Shown here in pieces: positions 1 to 12,346 of a DNA stretch of 64,000 nucleotides (position 1 is its first letter; every line of letters begins with the position of its first letter). The stretch is from assembly GCA_963978545.1 (NCBI GenBank), contig OZ021721.1:34521348-34585347 (forward strand), read 5' to 3'. Origin of the DNA: Linyphia triangularis. Its lineage: Eukaryota > Arthropoda > Arachnida > Araneae > Linyphiidae. The notes under the pieces were generated by a model that did not search any database, was not told where the DNA came from, and worked only from the letters and a program-made list of their open reading frames with translations. The position numbers and the translations under genes are program-made.

Positions 1-2467
1 TCAAATTTTATGAGGGTATACTCATTAGAATATGCTGTAGAGGGTCTAAACTAGTTCACTTTAATGTACTTTAAAATTGAATTTGATACAGTTCGGTTCT
101 ATGTATTAGAGTTAATTTTTAAGGTCCCTACAGAGATATCATAACTTATTTATTTGATTTGGACACAATATTTAATTTTTTAGTTCAATGACTGTAAGAT
201 CCAAGTTTTCCCAACAACATAACAAGATTTCAATAAAAATAAATCAGATATATTTCTATAATAAAACTCTCGAATTCTTGTGATACTATTAAAGGAAACT
301 GAAATTCCTCCTTTATATTTCTTGGTTGGAAAAGCAAAGGGCAAATTCAATTTCTTTTTAAATCGATAAATATTTTTTATTTATTTTTTATTTTTGGCTG
401 TTTCACTTTTCTCTAATCCAAATCGGACAAGAACAACAAACTGTAGACCGATACACACGGTTGGATGTATTAACGAGACAAAAGTCAAAAAATCAACTTT
501 CTCAATTTTTCCAAATGTAACTTTTTAAAATTGAATAAGATAAACCAAACAATTAATTTACACAATACAATATCGATAGAAAGTCCGGATCTATTTTTTT
601 TTTATCTCGCTAATGTAAATGCATTTCTTTTATTTCAAGATTAGTTGTCAGACGTTTATACGCCCTTACTTCTTAGTCCGTGCTGATTTTTCATGTTGAT
701 AATCTCGTATGTTTAACCAAGAAATTACTTATTTTGTATAACTAACATTAATTTATGTAGTTTTTATTTTAACTTGTAAAAGCATTACCAAAATTCGTCG
801 CAAATAAACAAATTCAAACGCAATGTTAAAATAGAATTTTTTTTATCCTTATCGATTTCGTTAAACCGTCAAAATTTTTATCCGCAATTCTAAACCGTAA
901 CTTTACTTTTCTTACAGAGTCATGCAAATTCGAACGAATATAAATTTAAAAGTCTCATTTGGTGTCATTGAAAAATGTTTACATTGTTAGGTTATTACGG
1001 GGGGATGTATTTCACACTGAAATATTAATTACTAGTTTTGCATTAATTTTCAGTTCAAATGAGTAATTTAAGGCTTCTATTATACTTATTTTTCCTTTGA
1101 ATCTACCCATTGAAAGTTATAATAATTCTTAATTTTGTATACAGAAAACTTTAAAATTCGGGGTTATGGAATTATCCTTCAAATATTTATCAAATTTATA
1201 TTTTCCTATAGCTGGATGTAATTAAGGAAAAAAGGTTTCCTTACTTATTGAAGTTTTAGTAATTTTCAAGAGAAAATCTTCTCAAATTTGTCTTTCACCC
1301 TCTCTGACACATTTCGTGTTTTTTGACAGCAAATCACCTTCACTGTTTACAAAACAAATTTGGTACTTATAGGCAGGAGAGAAATGCTGTGTAGATAATA
1401 AATATAACATTTTCAAACCAGGAAACTTGAAGAGAAATAAATTAAATAATTCATACCAAACTATTGAAATAATTAACATAAAATAAGCATTCAGTATAAA
1501 TTTTTTGTTGAGTTTTGACAAAAACTAATAGCTGCATTGTTATGTATAATGCTCGCCTCTTAATTTATATTTAAAATATGATTTTTATTCTAAATTTGTG
1601 TTATTTAATTTAAATGGGTATGACCAGGAATCGTATCAGTAAAATGTCAACAAAAAAAAGTTAAATAAATTTTTCTCCGGACAACAGGAATGAATTAATT
1701 ATTATTGTTAATACTAAACATTTCTAAATAGAGATAGTTAGTTAAAATATCCGTTGACAACTCAATTAAATTATGTTAAATTAAAATTAGGAAATTATTT
1801 TGCTGGACGGAATCAATGTCTACCAAATGCAGATTTAAAAAAAATAAAAAGTAACATATACCATTACTTAATAACGTTTCACAATGTTTGCGAAGAATTT
1901 TACAAATTAGTCATTCTAATTTAAATTATTGTAATTTCATTTGCTGTCCAACTAAGTGAAAACTTGTAATACATTAAAAAAGCGATAAAATTCTTGAAAT
2001 ACTAAGTTGTGCAAAAAAGTTATACTAAACATTGCCGTTAGAATATTTTAGATGAACAAAATCTTTGTGTAGCATACTTTACACACATCATAACATCAGA
2101 CAACAGTAAATGACTTTAGAAATGTTCTTTCAGTAGCAAATAAATTTAAATTAACAAAATGAAATTTAAATTTAGAAAACCTACTTTTTTTGTACTTTTT
2201 AAAATCAAAATGCTTTAATAAAAACGTAATGCATTAAATAAATTAAATGACTAACAAATAAAAATTTTGGTAAAAATTATATTATCTACAGAACTAAATT
2301 TTGCAAAGAAAATCAATGAAATGACATAAGATTTAAAAAATATTCGGATTATATTTTTAATTTATCATTATTTTTGTCTATATATCTAATGATATGCACA
2401 AATATGAAAAGAAAATCGATTTATATCATTTTCCATTGAAACACTCATATCAGATTGATTGTTTGTA
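1..2467. other. AT-rich DNA, no gene seen
   Basis: I see no supported gene or repeat family here. The stretch is strongly AT-rich with poly-A and poly-T runs. The 79-codon frame on the - strand at 1282-1521 has no recognisable domain and no splice context, so I leave it out. Confidence 0.5.
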
Positions 2468-2529
2468 TTAGATTCTATATGGCGTAAGGAGTGGGCGAGG
2501 TTCTACACTGCGTCGATTCTCATTTGCAT
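2468..2529 (-). CDS. Possible terminal exon of an unrecognised - strand gene
   Basis: Reading the - strand, a good acceptor (pyrimidine-rich tract ending CTCTTTCCAG) is followed by two bases completing a codon and then 19 codons ending in TAA: ANENRRSVEPRPLLTPYRI. The exon is 62 bases, clearly less AT-rich than its surroundings and rich in Arg and Pro. I do not recognise the protein. Any upstream exons would lie at higher coordinates; none was identified with confidence. A chance frame of this length is possible, so this rests on the splice site, base composition and natural-looking sequence only. Confidence 0.33.
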
Positions 2530-2899
2530 CTGGAAAGAGAGTGCAAATCCAGAAAACTCCTACATGTAAGAAATATATTACCAAGCAGTTCCATGGTGAC
2601 AAACTATTTCAACGTATAATATATTTTGGTACAAACTCTCAAGATGTAAGTATAGTAACTATAAAGATTCAGAGGTTCGCATAATGTCAAGAAACATATT
2701 TTTATTTCAAACAATTGAAAAAATGTGTGATGGTCCTGATAGTCCTCATGATAGTCTTTTCTTTCTCATTGTTTCGAATGAAAATTGGCATTGTAGTTCA
2801 GAAATCGGTATTCTTTAAAATAGTAAAATGAATTTCAACTACAAAATTATAATAAAAAAAAAAAAATTATTACCATTTCATTAGAAAAGTAAAGTGATT

Positions 2900-3238
2900 T
2901 TCCAACCAAAGCCGGTTCTAACAAAATCAAAATGGGACTCTGTCAACAAGACCCCATATGCAGGAAATGTCACAAAAACGAGGAAACGGCACATCATGTT
3001 ATATATGAATGTGATGCTCTTGCCCTCACTCGACTAACTACTTTAGGAACCACCAACACTAAAGAATTACACCTTAGTTCCATCAAGGGTTTGTCGGACT
3101 TTATTGCTAAAGTGGGCGATCCGAATAAATGGAGCTAAGAAACATTGGGTTTGGAGTATGGTACAAAATGCTACCCTAAAGCAGAGGTGCCACATATCTG
3201 ACTAACCCAAAACAAAGAAGAAGAAGAACAAAATCAAA
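2900..3238 (+). mobile_element. 3' end fragment of a non-LTR retrotransposon (LINE)
   Basis: A 68-codon frame (2932-3138) contains a CxxC...H...C knuckle (CRKCHKNEETAHHVIYEC) followed by DALAxxR. This is the usual form of the C-terminal cysteine-rich end of Jockey/R1-type LINE ORF2 proteins, after the reverse transcriptase and RNase H domains. The frame ends at TAA, then about 60 bases of 3' UTR run into a GAA-rich simple tail (AAGAAGAAGAAGAAC) near 3220. Everything upstream of the knuckle is missing, as expected for a 5'-truncated LINE copy. The exact clade is not resolvable from this fragment. Confidence 0.6.
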
Positions 3239-4598
3239 CATAAATGTCTGTAAACGTCGTATTGAGGTTTCAATGTAATATGAACAACTTACATAAACAT
3301 TTAATACTTTAAAAAGATTAATTGGAATATTTGCTTTAAAGTAACTGGAGTGACTATCCCGTAAAAAAATCTTGATACTTACGACTTTCCTAAGTAAAAG
3401 TATCTTAAAATAATTCAGTTGTACTTTTTACAGTTTGAGCTGCCTCACGTGTTAATATCAAAAGGCAGACTGTGTCTCACTTAAAGAACTGGATGTTTTC
3501 ATGATAGAATAGTCTTTCGGTTTTTTAACAAACTGAAAATATTTTTTTACGTGACAGCCTAATAAATGTATGTTACATTTAATGTATTGAACTTACTTTA
3601 CGTACGTGACTTTTAAGAGCTGAAATAATATGCAAACCACTAAAACCATGTATAAAATTATTATTATTTTTTTGTGAACATCTCAATCCTTTTTGATGAA
3701 AACCACAACGAAATGTCACGTTAATGAGTGACAATGATGAATGAAATTTGAAACTGGTCATCTCATACTCTTCAAGTAAAATTTGATCGAAAAAACGTGA
3801 GGAAAAGCGGAAGACATTGAATGAAAGAAGCGACGATATAAAATATATAAGTTAAATGTTTTTAGAAATTTGATCATCAGCAAAGCCTGTAGAGATGTGA
3901 ACTATGTCACTTTTTGTAGAATCACCTCTCTAAAAGACTTGTAATTTTTAACTGCACCCTCTGCAAATTAAGGATTTTCGTATTATGATAATATTTTTTC
4001 AAATAAATTACTACTCATTTCAGACAAAAATTAAATAGCAGTGGTGGAAAAATGTGCTTCAAAATGAGTGTTAATGGGTTCATACATATAAAGTACTTAC
4101 TTTTAACTCAAATTGCATGCACCTTATTTTTATTAAACATCTTTACAAGTTTAAGCACATTGTTAATGACGAAGAAATATGAGTTAGTAATCAATATTTG
4201 CAGAAACATATACATGATAAAACGAATACAATTTATGTATACCTACATATAATTTTCAAGCCTGTAAATGGAATTTCATAGCAAATTAATAAAAGCGAGT
4301 ATTTAAGCTTGCGTTGCTGCAAAATAGTATGAGTATTAGAGATTTAAAAAATAAATAAAAATTATTGACTTTTCAAGTTTAATTTTTATGTAGAATTTAA
4401 AAAATTATATGACGAATATTTGATTGTGTTATAGTATGCTTATTAAGGCAAATAAAAATCGAATTAGGTAACCATTATAAATAGCCAATTGTTTAGCCAT
4501 TGATATCTAATTTAAAATAGAATTCAAGACTACAGACCAAGATTGATTCCCCCTCTTGTTGCTCTACAATCTGTGATCTAAAAAAATAAGTAGACACG
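3239..4598. other. AT-rich DNA, no gene seen
   Basis: No supported coding exon or repeat. The short frames at 3579-3761 (-) and 4052-4252 (+) have no splice context or domain. Confidence 0.45.
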
Positions 4599-4703
4599 AT
4601 GGCAATTGTGACTGATAATCTTACGTTGTTTGTTGGGCGGGAGATGACAGTCATAGCTGAATTACCCTTTTATTCCCGTCCGACAGTTGAAGATGTCATT
4701 TAA
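4599..4703 (+). CDS. Small 34-codon frame, unrecognised
   Basis: An ATG in a fair context (CACGATGG) opens 34 codons beginning MAIVTDNLTLFVGREMTVIA and ending at TAA; after the stop the same frame stays open for 14 more codons. The stretch is richer in G+C than its surroundings and reads like a natural protein, but I do not recognise it. No donor site follows within the frame. It may be a small exon, an eroded pseudogene or chance. Confidence 0.15.
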   Translation: MAIVTDNLTLFVGREMTVIAELPFYSRPTVEDVI

Positions 4704-7534
4704 AATGTACTTAAGTCTGCTATCAATGCAAGCGAAAACTTTTAGAAACACGAATAGAAATGAAATATTGTTTGGATGTAGTTCGCGCTAAAGGGCGCAC
4801 AAATTGAATTATGGAAGTGAATTGCACAAAAGAAATACTCTGTACATAGGGTGCAATGAGGTGTACTTAAACCTCCCTGGGTTTTGAAAATGAAAATGGT
4901 AAAAAAGATGCAAACTCTCAGGTAAAAAGCACACATGACGTTTTGAAACCATTTTTCGATGATTTAATGTCATTTGTTATTTAATATCAATATGAAATTC
5001 CATTTTTTTTTATTGTTATTATTATTTTTTTGTATAGCTGATTCTTGTGCATCTGCATGGGGATCTTTTCTCCCCTCACATAGGGTTATTTCTCTAAAAA
5101 ACCTGGCCACAAATTTTTTTGTACGAAATTCAACCTCATTCAATTTCGAAAGAGATTTGTTTCGACTCTTTTAATATTACATTCCTAAAAAGATAAAAGA
5201 AAACTTATAAAATGGTATTTTTTGTCGCCATCTCCGTTCGAAATTTGAAAGTTTAATTTTACAAGAACAAATTGAAGAATTTGAATGAAATTTTGTATAC
5301 TGCTGACCAACGTAAAAACTAAGCTTTACGTATAAGAACACATAAAATAAGAGATGTTTAGAAATAATTTTCTTAAATTTTATTATTTTTAGATTTAAAA
5401 AATTCTTTGATTATGATGTTTACTCATATCAAATGAAGAGAATATAATTATTGTATTTATAGTAATTAAGTAATGTATCGACTATTATGAATTTCCATAA
5501 GCACTAAACGTAGCAAACGTTTCAAACATCTGTCACCTTAATTTAGATACTCATTCAAACAAAAAAAATTAATATAGAAGATATTTTTAAGTACAGGAAA
5601 TAATTATGAATATGTACAAGGTGTTTATTAATTTCTGGGTTACGGGAAGGTTTTAGACCTAAAAAGTACGACTACTACCCATGCCCAATATTCTGGTACG
5701 TTACATTCGACCTGTAAGTATTTACACTGAATACTTTCTTACACAATATTTTGTACTGCATAACATCCGAATGAAACGAGTGAAATTACAATCTTACAAA
5801 CCAACAAGCCTTGGATTTTTATTCGATTTCTCATTGTTTTTTCATATAGTTATTTTATACCTGTGTAAGTATTTGTCTAAATTCAAGCTCTCGTCATCAC
5901 AATATAAACATTTACGGATATTCGCCATCGCAGTGGGTAAAAGAAATTCAAAAAGGTTTTCTTTTAAGGAATAGTTTAGCTTTTCCACTGTGTTTTGGAT
6001 GTAAGCTTGAAAGTAGTGCATCGAATCTCAGTAGAAGTAGATTCAAAACGTTCATGTTACATGAAGTTCAGAGAAATTTTCTTTTCAAAAGTCAATTATA
6101 TATGAATACTCTTATCTCTTCTGACATTTGGCCTAACAGCAAATCTCATTGGCGAACATAACGAATTCACTATATATCTTCTATACCCCCTAAAATTTCT
6201 TCCAAAATAATTACGAATTTTTTTTTGTGAGATCAAAATGAAATTTGGTAACCCGAGAACAAGAATAAATGAAACAATGAAACTTTGTCAAAATGCAAGA
6301 TCCAGTTGCTTTTGGTGTAGTATATTACGCTTATTACAAAAATAGAAATTGATAACTTTTTAAATTATATTAAATTGTTTTCTAGTAAGAGTTAAAACTC
6401 GCTATTTTAGACCTACTGTTGGAAAAATTGAAATAGTACATATACTTGACATATGAATAAATAAAGTAAGTTAAAAATATTCAAGTAAACTAACAATTTG
6501 AACTAGTAAACGCTTATTAATAATGACTCCATTTATTCACTTAAAAACTAAATAATTTTTATATTTAAATTTAATAGTTCACTCGCAAGTATGATCTTAC
6601 AAGTCGATACTCATTTTTATTCATCATCACCTATTGTCATATTTTCGCACTTTATCAAATGTGGCGGAAGTTGACGGAAACAAAAAGGGCCCTCATAAAA
6701 GTACAAGGAGGGGAAAAAAAGTAGCTTATAAACTAGTGTATAAGTGGTTATAAACCTTTTCTCATTGGAACCTTCTTCTGGGAAGATATTAATAATCCAC
6801 CAAAGTTTATATAAAAGAAATTAAACAGTACTTCATCTGTATAACTTTATTGAAATGAAATAAAAATATATACTTCCAAAATAAGATATTGCATTAAAAT
6901 AATATGCCTACCTGAAATATCTACCTCGAACTTCATAATCCATTATCAACTTTAAAAAGTAGCAGCTACATTAAACTGCAAATTAAGGAAAATCTAACAC
7001 AAAAAATCTAAGAAAAAAAACAACACACTATTATAACTGAACTCAAATCGAAATCATGGGGGTATGAATAATACAATAAACTATGAACACCTATGATTTC
7101 ACGGATATTAATCTTCGAGCAGAAGCTGTAAAATGTATCGATTTTTTGAAATTTTTATTTGTGACTTTGGCCACCTTGCTTGGTTAAATGCTCCTAACTA
7201 TTGTCGACTGTATAAAAGAAGATACATTTATTCCTTTTATTACATAATCATTTCCAGCATTGTTCTCTCAAATCCTGGGAAATGTTTTGCTTTATGATTA
7301 TTACTGCGACTTTGAGATCTTTAATTAAAATTCAATTGAAAATTTCCCACACAACCTTTGAGTTTCATTTTGATATTAATTTCATTACTTCTATAACTTG
7401 GAAGAAACCGAACTTTAATCTTTTCCTCGGCGGCATATTTACGAAAATGTCAAAATTATTATAAAATTTTCATTACAATACAACCCTACATTTCAATGAA
7501 ACTAAGCTCGGCCGAATCTTCGTCTCTCTTTGAA
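4704..7534. other. AT-rich DNA, no gene seen
   Basis: No supported gene. A short patch at 6660-6720 (GGCGGAAGT, an ETS-like motif, then a GGGCCC stretch) is less AT-rich, but nothing links it to a transcript. Confidence 0.45.
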
Positions 7535-7543
7535 ATTCAGCAT

Positions 7544-7588
7544 CCAATCAGAAAACTTGCATTACGCTTTAAAATTGCGCATGCGCAA
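7544..7588. promoter_or_regulatory. Possible promoter element: CCAAT box plus NRF1-like palindrome
   Basis: CCAATCA at 7544-7550 is followed 24 bases later by the 14-base perfect palindrome TTGCGCATGCGCAA at 7575-7588. The core TGCGCATGCGCA is the consensus for NRF1 (Ewg in flies), which together with NF-Y sites marks housekeeping promoters in animals. The surrounding 100 bases are much less AT-rich than the neighbourhood. No start exon could be tied to it on either strand, so the target gene is unknown. Confidence 0.28.
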
Positions 7589-7600
7589 AGAAGCTTTATG

Positions 7601-8414
7601 GAGTCGACTTGAAATAAAATATGGAAATATAAAGGTTTAAAAAACTTATCTAACAGAGGATTATAATAAATAAAAAAATCAGGAAAATAAGAGTAATTTT
7701 AGAATAAATTTTATTCTTATTTTGAAATGTTATAAAAATCTGGTTTCCACACATTCTAGGGATTTCTTAAATATGTAATTTAATTTAGAAAAAACGACAT
7801 CAAATTCAAAAGCTGCTCTGAACCATCTCGATGTACTAAGGCTGCTATGTACCCAATTATGTCTTTTTAGGTGTAAAACTGTGGATTTGCATGGATTGCA
7901 AATAGACAGATACTCAGTTTTATAAATAACGGTTAAAAGTTGTTTTTTAAAGAAAATGAAAACAGTATAAACTTTTTAATTTAAAAAAGATGCACATGAG
8001 CAGTTTAAAGATGTAGGATTTAACCACCAGGTGCAAGTCTCTCATTGTTACGACTCAACAATGAAATAAATATCGAATTTCATATTTTATAATTTTTTAA
8101 AGAACACACATAAGTTAACAATAACTTTATAGTTTTTTATAGTTAAGTTTTTAATAAGAAAAATTCAAAATCTGGAATTTTTTTTTTTAATTTGCTGAAA
8201 AATACATTTTAATATTTTATGGAGTGTTAAATAAAGATTAAATGAGTCACAAAAATGAAAATCTAAATTGGGGAATTGTTAAACTGATAAAATCAAAGAA
8301 AACTTTCTGCAGTTAGTAGTACAGTCAGCCAAAAGATTCCAACTCTTATTAATATTGTGCAGTCGATCGAAATCTTTGGTCCAAAATGTATTTTAATCGC
8401 ATTGCATAGTAGGC
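7601..8414. other. AT-rich DNA, no gene seen
   Basis: No gene or repeat family recognised in this interval. Confidence 0.45.
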
Positions 8415-8600
8415 CCACCTGATGGCTGTGTGGTTAGAGCTCTGGCCTCGCATGCTAAAGGTGCCAGGCTCGAATAACGGGTTTAGGCATTAATATTCGT
8501 TGTAGTTTGGAATCCGCGTTAAGCTGTAGGTCCCGGCCTGATAGGCCGTCATTATTCATAAAAATAGGTCGTTGAGCGTACAAATCAACCAACGCATTTG
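8415..8600 (+). repeat. tRNA-derived SINE-like sequence
   Basis: TGGCTGTGTGGTTAGAGC resembles a pol III A box. About 30 bases on, GGCTCGAATAACGG is a decayed B box (consensus GGTTCGANTCC). The spacing fits a tRNA-derived head. The head is followed by about 120 bases of non-tRNA sequence and no clear tail. It differs from the SINE family at 28775 and 52276. Confidence 0.45.
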
Positions 8601-10360
8601 GACATTACAATGTAATAATTTAAACTTATTCACAGAAATTATTTCTTTCATTAAAATTTCTTTTTGTTAAATTTTGATATCCACTGCACAATTTTGCCTT
8701 CATTTGAAATTAGTATCACGATGAACAGCCATAAAATAATTTTCTTGGGCGCCACTGATTCCTGGTCAATGAAGCGTTAAAATTCAACCAAGCTCTCTAA
8801 ATACTTGGGGAAAAAAAAAGAAGCAGAAAAACCGAAACCTGTCGTTTTGCGGTTCGACTACGGCCAAGCGTTGACTTCTGTATAATGAATGAGAGTAAGA
8901 ATCAAGTATCGGGAACTCTACAGATGTGGCGTAAAACATTCATGATGGATGATTGAAGATCGAGAACCTTTTGAGCACATGATTATTTTCAACTGAGCGC
9001 CCTACACCTCTAGCCCCTCAGGGAGCAGGGGGCATTGCTACCACCCCCAGACCGCAAAGATTTATTAGCCCCCCGAGATATCGAATACATACTTGTTGGA
9101 GTAGGGGGCAGATTCACGGGTTTTGTACCTACAACAATGCGTGACGTCACACAAACGGCGTGAATGGAAATGGCTGCCGAATTTGGCTGTTTTTCGCATT
9201 TGGCTGTTTTTCGCTTTTGGTTTTTAGTGTTGATAGTGAAATGGCTAATTGCTTCGTATCATGATCTAAGCTATAGTAAGGCATGGGTCGGTAGATTTTT
9301 CTACGCGAAGAATCATACATTCAAACGCCTCAAGAATCGAAATTTTTTTAAAGAGCCTCAAAATAAATATAAACAATACCAATATGAGCTTTTAACTACA
9401 AACATTTTTATGATATAAAAATGGTATAAAATCATGGCAAATACGGCATGTAGGTAGTCTATTTTTGTTTGGAATGAACGCATACAATTCAATCCATTCT
9501 TTCTTAAATTCCAGAATCCCATCAATTTTTCTCCTCCTTTTGAACGAAGTCGTAGTCATTTTTTCCCCATATAGTATATCAAAGCAAATGCAAATGACGT
9601 TTTAACAGAAAAGTTTACAGTGAAAGGTGCTTTCTACCTCAGTCGTAAACTAGAGACCAACGAGCGTAAACCAAAGCTCGATGCAACTGAGACTGTGATG
9701 TATGGTGGGCTCACTCCTATGGAACATTCTGAATGTTCCGTATTTCGACTGACGTGGAATCAAGTGATCAGAAAAATGTGGAAGAATCATCACTAAAAAA
9801 AAAACAACCTAATCATACTTTTAAATAAGTAGTACATATTTTTTTTGTTATTGGATTGATTTTTTTTATATTTAGTGCAGTCCTTTTAAGTACATGAAAG
9901 GACAATTTTCTAAGAACAAAACAGATAAAAAAAAAACAAAAAAACATGGAATAACGGAATTTAAGGTATGAGTACCATTATACTGTTATGGGGATAATTT
10001 CCTCTATGCTTTGATTAAACTTAGGTAGAATTGTGTCGGTCAGTTCATTTATATAGCAATCATATCAATTAAGAATTATCACATTACTCCGTAGGTATAT
10101 ATTTATATAAGTGTTTTGTAGTCTATCTACTCGTACGAAGGTACTCTCGGCAGGTAATCCTTTCGAATACAATTTACTCTTAGTATTGCATCACAGACGC
10201 GTAACCAGGAGAAGGGATTTGGAAATATATATCTCTAGAAATTGTTTTGTTTGCTATTAGAACACAAAAATGAAAGCCCTTTTTTATATGATAATTTTAA
10301 TGATAAATTTTGAATGATGATTAATAAGATAAATTTATTTAAAATGTTTTTTAATATCTT
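8601..10360. other. No gene supported; motif-bearing stretch
   Basis: A CRE palindrome TGACGTCA lies at 9142-9149, next to AAATGGCTGCC. A perfect inverted repeat GGAACATTC-T-GAATGTTCC lies at 9721-9739 and resembles an imperfect heat-shock element. An 84-codon frame (9164-9418) starts beside the CRE but has no domain or splice support. GC-rich text at 9000-9120 (runs of CCCC and GGGG) looks like repeat debris. Confidence 0.3.
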
Positions 10361-10601
<241 letters not shown>

Positions 10602-10938
10602 CTGACTTATAATATGTATATTCCCCTCCCCTCCCCCCACACACAAAAACTCCGTCGATGAGTTATTGCATCAACTTGAGATATAATTTTAAACCTATGC
10701 TGCATTAAAATATTGCCTTGTGCATGAATAGAGCATTACGAATCTCAAAACATCTCACACTAACATATTTTTATTTTTAATTACTATCTATTTAATAAAA
10801 TAGAGCTGATATTTAATATCCTTTGTATTTTATATACATTGGTTCATGAGATTACTTCCAAATAGGCCATTACAATTGCATCTCTTTTACCAATTTCCTT
10901 ATTTTGAAGTGATAAGAAAAAAATAAAAAAAATAAAAA

Positions 10939-10946
<8 letters not shown>

Positions 10947-11033
<87 letters not shown>
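10947..11033. repeat. (AT)n microsatellite
   Basis: About 43 uninterrupted AT units, again directly preceded by an A-rich run (10915-10947). The A-run plus TA-array layout repeats that of the larger array 350 bases upstream. Confidence 0.97.
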
Positions 11034-11036
<3 letters not shown>

Positions 11037-11894
11037 CTTTTTTAAAATAATATCCTTCGGCCGATGCTTTTTTATTTGTTAATGAGAGTGGAACAGGTGA
11101 GTGAAATCTTGCCTGGATAAATATCAAATATTGCGCAAAAACTATATATACTGTTTATTGTTTTTTTAAACTGAAGATGCACTAATTAAGTATTTATGAA
11201 CATAAATTACCTTTATAATTTTCACCATGCGCCCTCTTTCTAGCTCAGATAATGGAAAGTCGGTTATTCAATTATCGTTAAGCGTAGGCCAGGAAAATGG
11301 CAAATATGGGAAATAAAATTATCCGATAAATGAACTTAAACTATATTCTGATTGAGGTATCACGAATGAATGTAAATTTTACGGGGACATCTATTTAAGT
11401 CGAAATTGAAAATAAGTTCAAAGTAAGACACATCGGTGTGTGCCGAAAATTAATATATAATGTTATTAGACTTAAGTTAATTTGTCACTATTATGATTAT
11501 TTCATGCAAGTTAGTTTTTTTCTATTTTTTGTAATTCACCAGTGGTAAAGTGTATGTGTGTGGATGGGGAGAGGGGGGGGGGGGGGAGGTCATAGCAAGA
11601 TGCGTAAACTTATTGATAAAATATTAATGATAGATTACAATTTTAGATAAAATTGAGCATTAATCAATAAAAGTACCATCAAAACTTATGCCAAGTATTG
11701 TAGCATAGGACGAGTATTTGAGTTACTATAACAGCTCTTCCAAATTTTTTTTTTTGGAACTCCCTAAAGAAACTCATGTTCTGAACCGCCCAACGGGTTC
11801 CTCTTATTCCATCGTTGATATTTTTCAATTAATTAAGGAAAATAGTATAGTTACAAGCAATACTTTCTTTTATGAATTTTAAGCAAATTGTTAT
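11034..11894. other. No gene seen; G tract
   Basis: Contains a G14 tract at 11573-11586 in a GAGAGGGG context. Otherwise AT-rich with nothing recognised. Confidence 0.45.
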
Positions 11895-12346
11895 CATGGG
11901 CGCCCGCAGAAATATTTTCAGGGGGGGGGGGGGGGTGCAAGACAAGATTTTTATCAAAATCATTATTTTTTTTAGAAATTTTAATTAATAGTCATGCATT
12001 TTAAATTATACTCTTTAAAAAAAGTTTCAAAAAATTCATGGTATATATTTTTGAAAGCGCAACCCTGTTAAAGAGAGGGAAAAAAAGTAAAAATATTAAA
12101 AAATAATATATTTCAGGAGACAGTGTTTAGAACAGAGGAACACGAAGAGGCAAAAATACAGAAGAGTAACATTATATTTCTTCCAAGTTTTAAAAATAGT
12201 AAAAAAAAAAAAAAAAAAATCAAAATGAAATACAAAGGCAGTATTGGATATGTTTAATTGAATTCTAAAAATAGATTTCAAGATAGTGTATCTGATGAAG
12301 CAAAATATTTTTCCTAGAATTTTGAGAACTACACAGGAAATGATTA

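Noticed and set aside
9164..9418. 84-codon frame starting beside a CRE site
   Set aside because: No domain, signal or splice support; the start context alone is not enough.
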